23,374 nucleotides of DNA from a virus, in the IMG/VR virus record IMGVR_UViG_3300003691_000054, positions 1-23,374 of that record; one strand, given 5' to 3'. The position numbers and the translations under genes were made by a program. The notes under the pieces were generated by a model. That model was given only the letters and a program-made list of their open reading frames with translations, did no database searches and was not told the DNA's origin. This document shows, piece by piece, positions 1 through 7,856 of this stretch. Numbering within the stretch: position 1 is the first letter of the stretch; every line of letters begins with the position of its first letter.

Positions 1-1
1 A

Positions 2-934
2 ACATCTCAAGTTTACAATTTAACATCAGCTACAGGTTTTGATGCTTTTGAGTTCGCACGAATTAATTATAATGACTGTGAGTCACTGGGGACAATCACG
101 GACTACCGACAAGGCTTGGAGGTTGGTACAGGTCGATTTGGTGGCAAGCCAGAATTAACCTTAGCTGGTACGTGGTTAGGTGGTTATTTTATTGATACAT
201 CAATAGTTAGAGGAATGATAGACGGAGCTTATAGTTTATTTTCTGCTGGTGCTGGTTTTGTTATGAGTTCGCGCTTTAGAAGCAATCAAAACATTGACTT
301 ACCTGCTAGTGCTTCATTCTTTGACTTCTCCGCTAGTAATTTTGTCAACCCCTCGACAGTGCAAGTTATGGGGGCCATACTGACAAGAGATGGTGTTTTT
401 GATGCTACTGACTCAAATATAACGCCCAATATGTCAGAGGCTGATTTAGTTTCTGATTGGACAGGCAACAATGGTATGCCTAACACCTTTGAGGGTGGGT
501 CTGTCGGGGTAACTACGGAGGTAGCTACAACTATAAACACTATAGGTGTATTTGAAGATTTAGCGGCTACACTATGGACTGCTTTAGACTTGCAGCATTT
601 TGACAACCCTGCTGACGGACAGTTAAGGCATTTAGGGAATACGCCTAGAGAGTTTAAAGTTATCGCTGATTTATCTGTAGACTCAATAGCTAACGATGAT
701 ATAACAATAAGAGTTGCAAAGTGGGATGATTCAGCGTCTGCGTTTGTGACTGTTTTAGATCAATCAAGACAGGTTAATAATTTTAGTGGCGGTAGAGATG
801 TCGCTTTCTTTAGTATTAATATAAACACAGAGTTAGATAGGAATGACTACATCATACTTAGAGTTGCAAACCAAACCTCGACAAGCAATGTTACAGTTGA
901 GCAAGATAGTTACTATATAGTAGAAGCTAGATAA
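2..934 (+). CDS. Phage virion structural protein, 3' part only (start lies upstream of window)
   Basis: The frame is open from base 2 to the TAA at 932-934 with no stop, so the gene enters from the left and only its last 310 codons are seen. An internal TTG at 116 is not a convincing start. The sequence is rich in Thr, Asn, Ser and Asp with many aromatic-glycine patches. Near its end it reads DRNDYIILRVANQTSTSNV, a pattern I associate with beta-sandwich (jelly-roll-like) C-terminal domains of phage decoration or appendage proteins. It lies just upstream of the gp10-like tail gene and is separated from it by a terminator. In P22 the neighbour there is gp4, but I see no gp4 resemblance. A virion surface role is inferred from type and position; the exact function is unknown. 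Confidence 0.75.
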   Translation, partial: TSQVYNLTSATGFDAFEFARINYNDCESLGTITDYRQGLEVGTGRFGGKPELTLAGTWLGGYFIDTSIVRGMIDGAYSLFSAGAGFVMSSRFRSNQNIDLPASASFFDFSASNFVNPSTVQVMGAILTRDGVFDATDSNITPNMSEADLVSDWTGNNGMPNTFEGGSVGVTTEVATTINTIGVFEDLAATLWTALDLQHFDNPADGQLRHLGNTPREFKVIADLSVDSIANDDITIRVAKWDDSASAFVTVLDQSRQVNNFSGGRDVAFFSININTELDRNDYIILRVANQTSTSNVTVEQDSYYIVEAR

Positions 935-955
935 TAATAATTAGTTTAAATATTG

Positions 956-990
956 CCCGTTAGTCACTCTCCTTCTATCGGGTTTTTTTT
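956..990 (+). terminator. Rho-independent terminator after the first structural gene
   Basis: CCCGTTAG at 956-963 pairs with CTATCGGG at 975-982 (8 bp with one T-T mismatch) around an 11-base loop, followed by eight T residues at 983-990. It lies 21 bases after the TAA of the upstream gene and 50 bases before the gp10-like start, so it divides the late region into two transcription segments. Confidence 0.75.
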
Positions 991-1003
991 CGCCTTGAAT
1001 AAA

Positions 1004-1012
1004 TGGTACAAT
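1004..1012 (+). promoter_or_regulatory. Possible extended -10 promoter for the tail/ejection genes
   Basis: TG at 1004-1005 followed one base later by TACAAT at 1007-1012 fits an extended -10 element. No good -35 lies 17 bases upstream, where the terminator T-tract is. A start near 1019 would leave a leader of about 20 bases with AAAGGG at 1028-1032 before the ATG at 1040. The neighbouring sequence 992-1014 recurs in similar form just after another terminator at 22475-22496. Confidence 0.3.
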
Positions 1013-1039
1013 AAGCATATCAATTAAAAGGGTCACGAA

Positions 1040-2449
1040 ATGCCAGAACTAAACCTACCGATGATAAAAGGTAATCGACAAGATAATTATGATTATCGTG
1101 ATAACCTACCTGTAAATATGACTGCTGTTATTCGGAATATAAAAGGCGATCAAGGATACTTATTAACTCATGACGGTTTAACAGAGTTCGCGCAAACTAA
1201 CGGCAAAGCTAGAGGCGGAGTATTCAACGAAAGATTTAATAGGCATTATAGAGTGTCAGGCGATCACTTCGAATCAATATCACCTACCGGCACTGTTACA
1301 ACTATAGGTTTAACTGCTGGTGACTCTAATGTTTTGTTTGCTAATTCCTTTAACACTCAAGCTATACTAACTGATGGTAAATTATACTACTGGGATAACG
1401 CAACATTGATACAGGTTATTGATGCTGATTTAGGTATCCCAACAGATATAACATGGTTTCGTGGTATCTATGTAATGACTGATGGTGAGAGTTTATTTCA
1501 TACTGATATCGCTAATGAGTTCTCTATCTCTCCCCTTAAATATTCATCTAGTGAGTTCGCATCAGATAAAATTATAGCAGTAGCAAGGAATGACCAAAAC
1601 CAAATACTAGCATTTAACCGTTACTCTACTGAGTACTTTTACTTCGACCCCACAGTACCAACAGGCACAAGCGTATTACAAGTTATATCCGGCAAAGCGG
1701 CTAAAATTGGAATAGTAGGTGTACAATGCAAAGTAGAAATAGATGGCGCGTTTTTTATCTTGGGCGGAAGAAAAGAAGAATCTCCTAGTATCCATGTATT
1801 GAGTGGAGGTCAAGAAACTACAGTAGCAACTAGAGAAGTAGACAAGCTTATATCTAAATACACTGAGACGGAATTATCTACAGTTGTTTTAGAGTCTCGC
1901 GTAGTTGATAGAGATAAATTCTTAATTGTTCACTTACCTAATGAAACGCTCTTATATAATCACACTGTAGGTCGCGCTATGGGTGTAGAGGCTGCTTGGA
2001 CCTATGTTAAAACAGGTGTTGATGTTGATGAAGTATGGCGAGCTAAGTTTGGTGTGTTTGATCCTAGAGCCAGTAAATGGGTGTACGGGGATATTAAAGA
2101 AAACAAGCTGGCCTATCTTGATAAACAAACAGCGAGCCAATACGGAGAACAAATAGAGAATGTTGTTTATACTCCTATTGTTGACTTAGAGACTTACAGT
2201 ATAGATGTATTTGAAATAGACACTATCCCAGGCTACTCAGCAAATATTATTAGTAATTCATTTTCTATGAGCTTTGACGGTGTAACTTACGGTACAGAAT
2301 ACTTTGACCAGATAAGCATATCTAAAGACTATAACACTCGATATATTGCTAGGCGACTTGGTTACATTAGAGACTCGTTTAACTTTAAGTTTAGATTTGT
2401 CTCTAAAGATAAAATGGCGTTTAGTGGTTTGAAGGTAGATTACTCATGA
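1040..2449 (+). CDS. P22 gp10-like packaged-DNA stabilisation (tail plug) protein
   Basis: The 469-residue protein is nearly the same length as P22 gp10 (472) and recognisably similar over its whole length. It has LPMIKG at residues 6-11, YRDNLPVNM at 19-27, a STEYFYF segment near 200, KISKYTETELSTVV-type and FLIVHLPNETLLY segments in the middle, and a C-terminal RRLGYIRDSFNFKFR region ending in LSG-like residues. In P22, gp10 binds under the gp4 adaptor of the portal, helps close the channel after packaging and keeps DNA inside the capsid. The ATG has AAAGGG 7 bases upstream. Its stop overlaps the next start as ATGA. Position directly before the ejection proteins matches the P22 order. I am confident of the family; the partner proteins gp4 and gp26 are not visible in this window. 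Confidence 0.9.
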   Translation: MPELNLPMIKGNRQDNYDYRDNLPVNMTAVIRNIKGDQGYLLTHDGLTEFAQTNGKARGGVFNERFNRHYRVSGDHFESISPTGTVTTIGLTAGDSNVLFANSFNTQAILTDGKLYYWDNATLIQVIDADLGIPTDITWFRGIYVMTDGESLFHTDIANEFSISPLKYSSSEFASDKIIAVARNDQNQILAFNRYSTEYFYFDPTVPTGTSVLQVISGKAAKIGIVGVQCKVEIDGAFFILGGRKEESPSIHVLSGGQETTVATREVDKLISKYTETELSTVVLESRVVDRDKFLIVHLPNETLLYNHTVGRAMGVEAAWTYVKTGVDVDEVWRAKFGVFDPRASKWVYGDIKENKLAYLDKQTASQYGEQIENVVYTPIVDLETYSIDVFEIDTIPGYSANIISNSFSMSFDGVTYGTEYFDQISISKDYNTRYIARRLGYIRDSFNFKFRFVSKDKMAFSGLKVDYS

Positions 2450-2736
2450 CACGACAGATATTAAGAAGCCATAACGAAATAAGGCAATCGGTTACTTCTA
2501 CAGAGCAATTTGTAGAGGACTATAGCGCACTAAAAGAAGATTTAGCAAAAGCTCAATTATCGCTAACTGAGGCTATAGTAAGTTTAAGCCCTTTGTTCGG
2601 TACAGGCTCTCCAGAGGGCGTTATAACCTCCAACAATTCTATGGTATACTTTGATACAACAAACAGCCCTACTGACGTTACTCAGTATTTTAATGATACA
2701 GTAGGCATTAACACTAATTGGGTACAGGTGGTTTAA
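2446..2736 (+). CDS. Small tail protein with coiled coil and phage-fibre C-terminal motif
   Basis: This 96-residue protein starts within the ATGA overlap with the gp10-like gene. Residues about 17-48 are predicted by eye to form a coiled coil (heptad pattern around YSALKEDLAKAQLSL). Residues 52-96 carry a motif widespread at the ends of phage fibre and tail proteins: GTGSPEGVITSNN, an aromatic pair, and a final NTNWVQVV. It occupies the place of gp26 (tail needle) and gp14 in P22, but it is far shorter than gp26 (233 residues) and lacks a long needle coil. I therefore call it a small virion protein of unknown exact role, perhaps trimeric. The next gene begins one base after its stop. Confidence 0.7.
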   Translation: MTRQILRSHNEIRQSVTSTEQFVEDYSALKEDLAKAQLSLTEAIVSLSPLFGTGSPEGVITSNNSMVYFDTTNSPTDVTQYFNDTVGINTNWVQVV

Positions 2737-2737
2737 C

Positions 2738-3322
2738 ATGGGTTTATTTTCTTTCTTAGACAAGCCGTTTAGAACTGGAGCTAGCAGCGCAGCAAGAGAG
2801 GCTAAAGAGTCAGGTCAAGAATTCTTAGGGATGCAAAAAGAGTTTGGCGAAGAAATTCGCGGAATATCTCAACAGGGTATGGATGTAGGCTCTCAAGCTC
2901 TAGGCGGCTTATCTGATTACTATCTAGGCGCCCCAGATGTTCAGCAACAATACTATGATGATGCAATGGCTAGCCCTGCTTACCAGAATTATATGCAGCA
3001 AGGTGAAGAATCCATTCTAAGAAATGCTGCCGCTACTGGTGGTGTTCGTGGTGGTGCTGTAAACCCTGCTCTAGCTTTAAACTCTTTTAATGTAGCTCAA
3101 GGTTTGGTAGATCAACGATTAGGTGGTATGCAAGGTTTAGCTAACTACGGGCAAAGCGCTCAAAATCAATTTATATCGGGCTATGGTAACGTGTTAAGCG
3201 GTCGAGGCCAGACTATGGGCCAGATTGCTAATGTAGACATTAATCAAGCAGCAGGTAAGCAAAACATGCTATCAGGTTTAGTTGGTGGTTTAGGTTCTGC
3301 TGCAATCGGAAAATGGGGTTAA
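2738..3322 (+). CDS. DNA-ejection (injection) protein, P22 gp7-like
   Basis: The 194-residue protein starts MGLFSFLDKPFRTGAS and is rich in Gln, Gly and Ala. Its central part, SPAYQNYMQQGEESILRNAA then TGGVRGGAV, is a signature I recognise from phage DNA-transfer proteins of the gp7 type. The tail is glycine-rich (LVGGLGSAAIGKWG). In P22, gp7 (229 residues) is packaged in the head and released with gp20 and gp16 to make a conduit through the periplasm for the DNA. Three head-to-tail genes here (this one, 3324 and 4564) follow that order. AGGTGG upstream serves as ribosome-binding site. Family assignment is good; the mechanism is carried over from P22. Confidence 0.75.
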   Translation: MGLFSFLDKPFRTGASSAAREAKESGQEFLGMQKEFGEEIRGISQQGMDVGSQALGGLSDYYLGAPDVQQQYYDDAMASPAYQNYMQQGEESILRNAAATGGVRGGAVNPALALNSFNVAQGLVDQRLGGMQGLANYGQSAQNQFISGYGNVLSGRGQTMGQIANVDINQAAGKQNMLSGLVGGLGSAAIGKWG

Positions 3323-3323
3323 T

Positions 3324-4562
3324 ATGGCTTTTCAAATAAATACTTCGCCACTTGTCCAGAGTGGCGCGAATATAGGCAACGCTCTTGCTGGCTTGGGTCA
3401 AGCATATGGCGCAAGACAGCAACAAAACAGACAACAGCAGCAAGAGCAAGCTCAGCAGCAAAAGATGCAAGAGTTATATTCTGGTGCAGCTCAAGGTAAT
3501 ATTGATTCAATTAATGAGTTATGGGGTCAATCCCCACAAATGGCTCAACTATTTGAACAGCGAGAAGCCGAAAAGGTCGCTAAACTGGGTGCGGCTCAAG
3601 CATTGGAATCCAAGAAGGCCGAAACTGATTGGGGTTTAAGATGGAAACAAGCATCTCCAGAGCAAAAGCAAGGGTTGCTTGATGAGGCAATGGCGAATCC
3701 TTTAATTGACATTGATGATGATGACGTGGGTTTTGAGGGCGAACAACAAGATTTTGCTGTAAATAATATGCTGTTTGGTCATTTAGGTAAGGATGGCTAT
3801 AAGGCTGTTTTGGGTGAAAGCAAGGAGCAGCCTAAATTATCAGCAGAGGCGGTTGCTTTTAACGATCTAATTAAAGACTTCACGCCACAGCAGCAAAAGA
3901 CAGCAAAACTTGTCAAAGCTGGATTAAAGGGTAGAGCCGTTAGTAATGCTGAGCTTTCAGCTATAGAGTCGGGAGATATTAAAAGTTATTCAGATTACAA
4001 AGTACAACAGAAGCAGGCTGAAAAATTTGCAGAGATGACAGGCGCGTCTAGGTCAAAAGCAATAGACAAAGGCTTTGATAGTATAACTAAAATTAGCGCT
4101 GGAATTAGAAATATAGACAACGCTATAGGTGCTCTTGACAAAGGCGCTGGTGTTGGTGCTGTAGAAAAGTTATGGCCTTCAATTAAAGCTTCATCAGTTG
4201 AGTTAGATAATATCCGTGGTCAGATGGCACTTGATGTTGTTGGTGCCACAACTTTCGGCGCTTTATCTAAGGGTGAATTAGATCTAGCTAAAGACATAGC
4301 ATTACCTACTGGTTTAGATACTCCTGAGTTAAAGGATTATTTAACTAGAAAACGAGCGGCACAGGAAAAATTAAAATCTTACTATAACGAGCAAATACAG
4401 TTTTTAGACCAAGGCGGAACTGTTGCCGGATTCTTGCGACAAAAAGAAAAAGAATCAACAGGACAGCCAGCGCAAGACGTAAATAAACAAGCGCTAGATT
4501 GGGCTAATGCTAACCCTAATGACCCAAGGGCCGCACAAATATTACAGAAGATAGGCGGATAG
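3324..4562 (+). CDS. DNA-ejection protein, P22 gp20-like by position
   Basis: The 412-residue protein begins one base after the previous stop (TAATATG). The N-terminus (INTSPLVQSGANIGNALAGL) is followed by a Gln-rich coiled segment at about 31-48 (ARQQQNRQQQQEQAQQQK) and then a mainly alpha-helical, charged body. Such Gln-rich helical proteins with a GNALAGLGQAYG-type start are typical of the second ejection protein of podoviruses. Position 7-20-16 supports a gp20 role: release from the capsid and formation of part of the trans-envelope tube. Direct sequence similarity to P22 gp20 cannot be asserted by eye. An overlapping ORF at 3385-3639 is a shadow of this gene. Confidence 0.65.
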   Translation: MAFQINTSPLVQSGANIGNALAGLGQAYGARQQQNRQQQQEQAQQQKMQELYSGAAQGNIDSINELWGQSPQMAQLFEQREAEKVAKLGAAQALESKKAETDWGLRWKQASPEQKQGLLDEAMANPLIDIDDDDVGFEGEQQDFAVNNMLFGHLGKDGYKAVLGESKEQPKLSAEAVAFNDLIKDFTPQQQKTAKLVKAGLKGRAVSNAELSAIESGDIKSYSDYKVQQKQAEKFAEMTGASRSKAIDKGFDSITKISAGIRNIDNAIGALDKGAGVGAVEKLWPSIKASSVELDNIRGQMALDVVGATTFGALSKGELDLAKDIALPTGLDTPELKDYLTRKRAAQEKLKSYYNEQIQFLDQGGTVAGFLRQKEKESTGQPAQDVNKQALDWANANPNDPRAAQILQKIGG

Positions 4563-4563
4563 T

Positions 4564-6165
4564 ATGGCTGAGTTTAACCCAGACGAGTTTTTAGCTACTA
4601 GTTCATTTAACCCTGATGAATTTTTAGCTAGTGGCCAGCAAGCACCTACAGAGCCAGCAGACAATATTGACGTGTCTGCAATACCTGGCGAAACCGATAT
4701 GGCAAGACCGAAACCAGAGAGGAGCTTAGGTGAAATGGCACAAGGTGTCGGTGAGGCAGCTTTAACCACTGCAACAGGCGCAACAGGTGGAGCTTTAGGT
4801 TTTCTAGGTGGCTCACTTGAGGGTATAGCTAAGAACCTAATGGGTGATATAACACAAGAGGAGGCTATGCAAATAGCACAGCAAAGAGCATCTCAATTCA
4901 CTTATGAGCCAAGAGGCGAGGAAGGGAAAGAGATAGTAAAAGATATAGGTGAAACTCTAAGTGTGTTACCGCCTGTTATGGGTGTTGGTGTAACACCTAA
5001 ATTCGCTATGACTAATAGTCCTCTAGGTAAGAAAATAGCAGATACAGGCAGCGAAAGGATAAAGAAAGATTTCACTAAAAAACTAGGTGATGATCGATTT
5101 ACTTCTCAAACTTTTGGTAGAGTAAAAGAAGCAAGAAAGCAAGGGTTTGACGATGGCATGACTACCATGATAGCGAACTCTCCTGCCGTAGATAAAAGCA
5201 AATTTAGCAAGATGATTAAGGTTATGGAGGCAGGAAAAGGAAAGACTTTGGACCAGCAAAGATACAGGCCTGCTGATGTCGCTGGTGATTCATTATTACA
5301 AGATGTTAATTTCTTACGTGCCGAGAATAAAAAAGCAGGTCAAGATTTAGGTGATATTGCTAAGAACTTAAAAGGCGAGCCTGTTGACACCTCAGCCCCT
5401 ACCAATAAGTTTTTTGATGACTTAGGTGAGATGGGTGTTAAGCTTGATGATGATGGTACTTTAGACTTCACAGACTCTTTAATAGAATTCAGTACGCCTG
5501 CTAAAGCCCTTATTAACAACACTTTAACCAAGATACAAAGGCGCCCCAATCCGGATGCAGAGCAAGCACACAAGTTTAAGAAGTTTCTTGATGAGGATTT
5601 AAGTCATGGTAAAAAGCAAGAAGGTGGTGTTTCTGGTACGGTGGAAAAAGTGCTAGGCGATTATCGCAGGGGTATAAACGAAGCTATAGGCGAAGATTAC
5701 CCGATGTATAAGGATGCTAACAGACGATTCTCTGAAACTATAAACGACCTAAATGAATTAGGTGATGTTGTTGGTAGAAAGCTAAACATGAAAGGCCCTA
5801 ACGCAGATAAGGCATTTGGCGTAGCATTGCGAGGGCTAATGAATAACACTAAAGGACGAGCCAACCTAATGACATCAGTCGATAATATACAGGCAACATC
5901 TAAGCAGTTCGGAGGTAGAAACCAAGGGGATATACTTGCTCAAATGTTATTTGCTGATGAGCTAGAGGTTGTATTTGGGGGCGCCGGAAGAACTGGATTA
6001 AAAAGCCAAGTTAAGCAAGGAGCCACTGATGCAGCTATAGACTTATCTCAGATGTCTTTAGTTGGCGCAGCGGCCGTAGGCGCTAAAGCAGGAGCAAAAA
6101 GATTAAGGGGCATTAACGAAGCAAACCAGTTAAAGGCAATTAAAAAACTTATTGGCTCTAAATAG
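4564..6165 (+). CDS. DNA-ejection protein, P22 gp16-like by position
   Basis: The 533-residue protein (P22 gp16 is 609) starts one base after the previous stop (TAGTATG). It opens with a tandem repeat, FNPDEFLA at residues 4-11 and 15-22, of the kind found at the start of many ejected phage proteins. A Gly/Ala-rich hydrophobic stretch at about 64-90 (ALTTATGATGGALGFLGGSL) could enter membranes. The rest is long alpha-helical, charged sequence, ending with an Ala-rich segment (LVGAAAVGAKAGAKRL). P22 gp16 leaves the virion with the DNA and acts at the inner membrane. No lytic transglycosylase motif is seen, so cell-wall cutting must come from elsewhere. The role comes from position and type. 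Confidence 0.65.
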   Translation: MAEFNPDEFLATSSFNPDEFLASGQQAPTEPADNIDVSAIPGETDMARPKPERSLGEMAQGVGEAALTTATGATGGALGFLGGSLEGIAKNLMGDITQEEAMQIAQQRASQFTYEPRGEEGKEIVKDIGETLSVLPPVMGVGVTPKFAMTNSPLGKKIADTGSERIKKDFTKKLGDDRFTSQTFGRVKEARKQGFDDGMTTMIANSPAVDKSKFSKMIKVMEAGKGKTLDQQRYRPADVAGDSLLQDVNFLRAENKKAGQDLGDIAKNLKGEPVDTSAPTNKFFDDLGEMGVKLDDDGTLDFTDSLIEFSTPAKALINNTLTKIQRRPNPDAEQAHKFKKFLDEDLSHGKKQEGGVSGTVEKVLGDYRRGINEAIGEDYPMYKDANRRFSETINDLNELGDVVGRKLNMKGPNADKAFGVALRGLMNNTKGRANLMTSVDNIQATSKQFGGRNQGDILAQMLFADELEVVFGGAGRTGLKSQVKQGATDAAIDLSQMSLVGAAAVGAKAGAKRLRGINEANQLKAIKKLIGSK

Positions 6166-6167
6166 TT

Positions 6168-6248
6168 TTACCTAAATGCCTCTCTTATACCAATTGCGAT
6201 AGCACAAGACATTGAAAAAATAAATAAACCAAGAGCAATAGTAAGCAT
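6168..6248 (-). CDS. Candidate 26-residue membrane peptide, opposite strand to late genes
   Basis: Reading leftward from ATG at 6248, the frame gives MLTIALGLFIFSMSCAIAIG followed by IREAFR and a TAA at 6168-6170. Residues 2-20 form one hydrophobic helix and the tail is charged, so an inner-membrane peptide is likely if it is made. On the - strand, AAAGG lies 7 bases before the ATG, good ribosome-binding spacing. The gene fills most of the only substantial gap among the late genes, between the gp16-like and head-binding genes. P22 carries its immI region (sieA, mnt, arc, ant) at this same place, including the opposite-strand membrane exclusion protein SieA. The peptide has no likeness to SieA. 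Small size keeps confidence moderate. Confidence 0.45.
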   Translation of the reverse strand: MLTIALGLFIFSMSCAIAIGIREAFR

Positions 6249-6262
6249 AATAGAGCCTTTAA

Positions 6263-6271
6263 TGTTAAAAT
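6263..6271 (+). promoter_or_regulatory. Possible extended -10 promoter for the receptor-binding genes
   Basis: TG at 6263-6264, one base, then TAAAAT at 6266-6271 fits an extended -10. No clear -35 is present. A start near 6278 would give a leader of about 36 bases, with AGGAAG at 6304-6309 before the ATG at 6314. P22 also starts tailspike transcription separately in this region. Confidence 0.3.
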
Positions 6272-6313
6272 AGCTTAATAAGCATAGCACAAAACAAAAC
6301 CTTAGGAAGATTA

Positions 6314-7504
6314 ATGACTATAATCAACAATAGTTTAGTAGCAGACGAGGCAAAACTAAGAATACATAACCCTATTCTATACACTCCAGACCCAGACAAA
6401 GGTAAGCCTTTAGATGGCGCTCAATGGTTTATCGGCATTGTAGGTCGTGACCCTGTATTACCTGAGAATCAGAAAATAGTTTATGCCTTACAAGAGAATA
6501 ATTCTGCAATACCTATTGCTCAGCCTATCGTTTGCGGTGCTGGTGGTATTCCTGAGCACAATGGCGCACCAATTACTTTAGGTGTTAGCGGTGACTACTC
6601 ACTAAAAATACTAGATAAAAATGGCGCACAGGTTTACTACTTCGCAAGAGTTGACGCTCCAAACAATCAAGGCTTTTCTGGTGTTATTGCAGAGGAGGCG
6701 CAAATTGTATCGGGTAGTTTAGTTTTAACTTACGGTGTAATCGAAGCAACCACAGCAAGCTTTTATATTTCTGCTGACGATTCAGGTACTAAGTTTACAG
6801 GCTCTTACCTCAGAAAAGATGTAGATTATACTGCTGATAGTGCTACTCAAATAACGCTCTTAAATGCAGCTTTAGACGGTGTTGTTGTCGTAGGTCGAGA
6901 GATGGACCCAACAGGGCAGATAGTTCCTGTTACAGAAGGTTCAAGCGCTTTACTTGTATATCAAGATATTGCCAGTGCAAAAACTGCTGACTTACAGTTA
7001 GGTGATACGGTTACCATTAACGGTGGCACTGTTGCCGGTGATAAGTTAGGTGGAAATAAATACTTAACTGTTGCTGGTGGTACTGGTACTGCTGACGATG
7101 AAAACTTTATTAATTTAACTAATGGCAATCAATTACAAGCTTTAGAAAACAACTTTAAACTTGCAAGATACGTTGAAGATACAAACACCGCATCAAGTAT
7201 TGTAGGTGTGTTAACTTTAGACTTAAATGAAGGCGGGGTATTTACTCATACGTTATCTGAAAACGTCACATTAAGCTTTGTTAATCAAAACTCAGCTACT
7301 GACGTAACAACTACGGTAGCATTAAAGCTAACTCAAGACCCTGTAACGCCTCGTACAGTTACTTATCCTGCTAGCGTAGTTTGGGCCGGTGGCACTCCTC
7401 CAGTTATGACTGCTACAGTTGACGCAGTAGATAGATATATATTTATCACAGATGATGCTGGTGTTACTTGGTACGGTGCAATAACAGGGCAGGACTTTAG
7501 CTAA
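6314..7504 (+). CDS. Tail appendage adaptor with P22 tailspike-type head-binding domain
   Basis: In this 396-residue protein, residues about 18-115 match the P22 tailspike head-binding domain: NPILY, GAQWFIGIVGRDPVLPENQ, a QPIVCGAGGIPEHNG segment and a YSLKILDKNGAQVYY segment. That domain docks trimeric spikes to the tail hub. Unlike P22 gp9 (666 residues), no long beta-helix follows. Instead there are short beta domains, and the last 60 residues (RTVTYPASVVWAGGTPP, then YGAITGQDF) form a C-terminal domain common in phage fibre proteins. It is probably an adaptor that anchors other receptor-binding proteins encoded next. AGGAAG at 6304-6309 sets the start. The stop shares one base with the next start (TAATG). 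Confidence 0.8.
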   Translation: MTIINNSLVADEAKLRIHNPILYTPDPDKGKPLDGAQWFIGIVGRDPVLPENQKIVYALQENNSAIPIAQPIVCGAGGIPEHNGAPITLGVSGDYSLKILDKNGAQVYYFARVDAPNNQGFSGVIAEEAQIVSGSLVLTYGVIEATTASFYISADDSGTKFTGSYLRKDVDYTADSATQITLLNAALDGVVVVGREMDPTGQIVPVTEGSSALLVYQDIASAKTADLQLGDTVTINGGTVAGDKLGGNKYLTVAGGTGTADDENFINLTNGNQLQALENNFKLARYVEDTNTASSIVGVLTLDLNEGGVFTHTLSENVTLSFVNQNSATDVTTTVALKLTQDPVTPRTVTYPASVVWAGGTPPVMTATVDAVDRYIFITDDAGVTWYGAITGQDFS

Positions 7505-7854
7505 TGTTAGGTATAGCAAAAGCAGTTGTTGGGGTAGCTCCTAGCTCCCCTTACTCAGTCAACTTGAACCCTGGAGAGGTTATAGTTTTCAGTGGTAACG
7601 GTTCGGCTAGTAGTCCTGTGGTTTATTCTACTGTTGTTAGTGGTGTTGGTCCGTTTAGTTATCAGTGGACCATAACAGGAAGTAGTATAACTATAGTCTC
7701 AGCTACAGAAGCTAATACACGTTTTGGGTCTGCTGGTTATAATGACTCATTTAATGAGGTAGCTACACTAACGGTAACTGACACAGGTAACGGAAACGCA
7801 GAAACAACGAGAGATATACAAGTTAAATTTACATTTGAATCACAGGGCCTATAA
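7504..7854 (+). CDS. Small Ig-like/PKD-like phage surface protein
   Basis: This 116-residue protein starts in a TAATG overlap with the adaptor gene, which suggests coupled translation. Residues about 20-110 look like an immunoglobulin or PKD beta-sandwich: GVGPFSYQWTITGSS near 50-65, a Tyr/Asn turn, then VATLTVTDTGNGNAETTRDI. Ig-like domains are common on phage surfaces, where they bind carbohydrates weakly. Here the domain is a stand-alone gene between an adaptor and a tailspike, so it may be a stabilising or decoration subunit of that appendage. No signal peptide is seen. Fold assignment is by pattern. Confidence 0.65.
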   Translation: MLGIAKAVVGVAPSSPYSVNLNPGEVIVFSGNGSASSPVVYSTVVSGVGPFSYQWTITGSSITIVSATEANTRFGSAGYNDSFNEVATLTVTDTGNGNAETTRDIQVKFTFESQGL

Positions 7855-7856
7855 AC

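Noticed and set aside
286-606. - strand frame of 106 codons inside the first structural gene
   Set aside because: Shadow of a well-supported coding frame on the + strand.
3385-3639. + strand frame inside the gp20-like gene
   Set aside because: Lys/Gln-rich shadow without a ribosome-binding site.
6199-6296. Imperfect direct repeat ATAGCACAAGACA (6199-6211) and ATAGCACAAAACA (6284-6296)
   Set aside because: Short and AT-rich, and the first copy lies inside the candidate peptide frame; not enough to call an insertion footprint.
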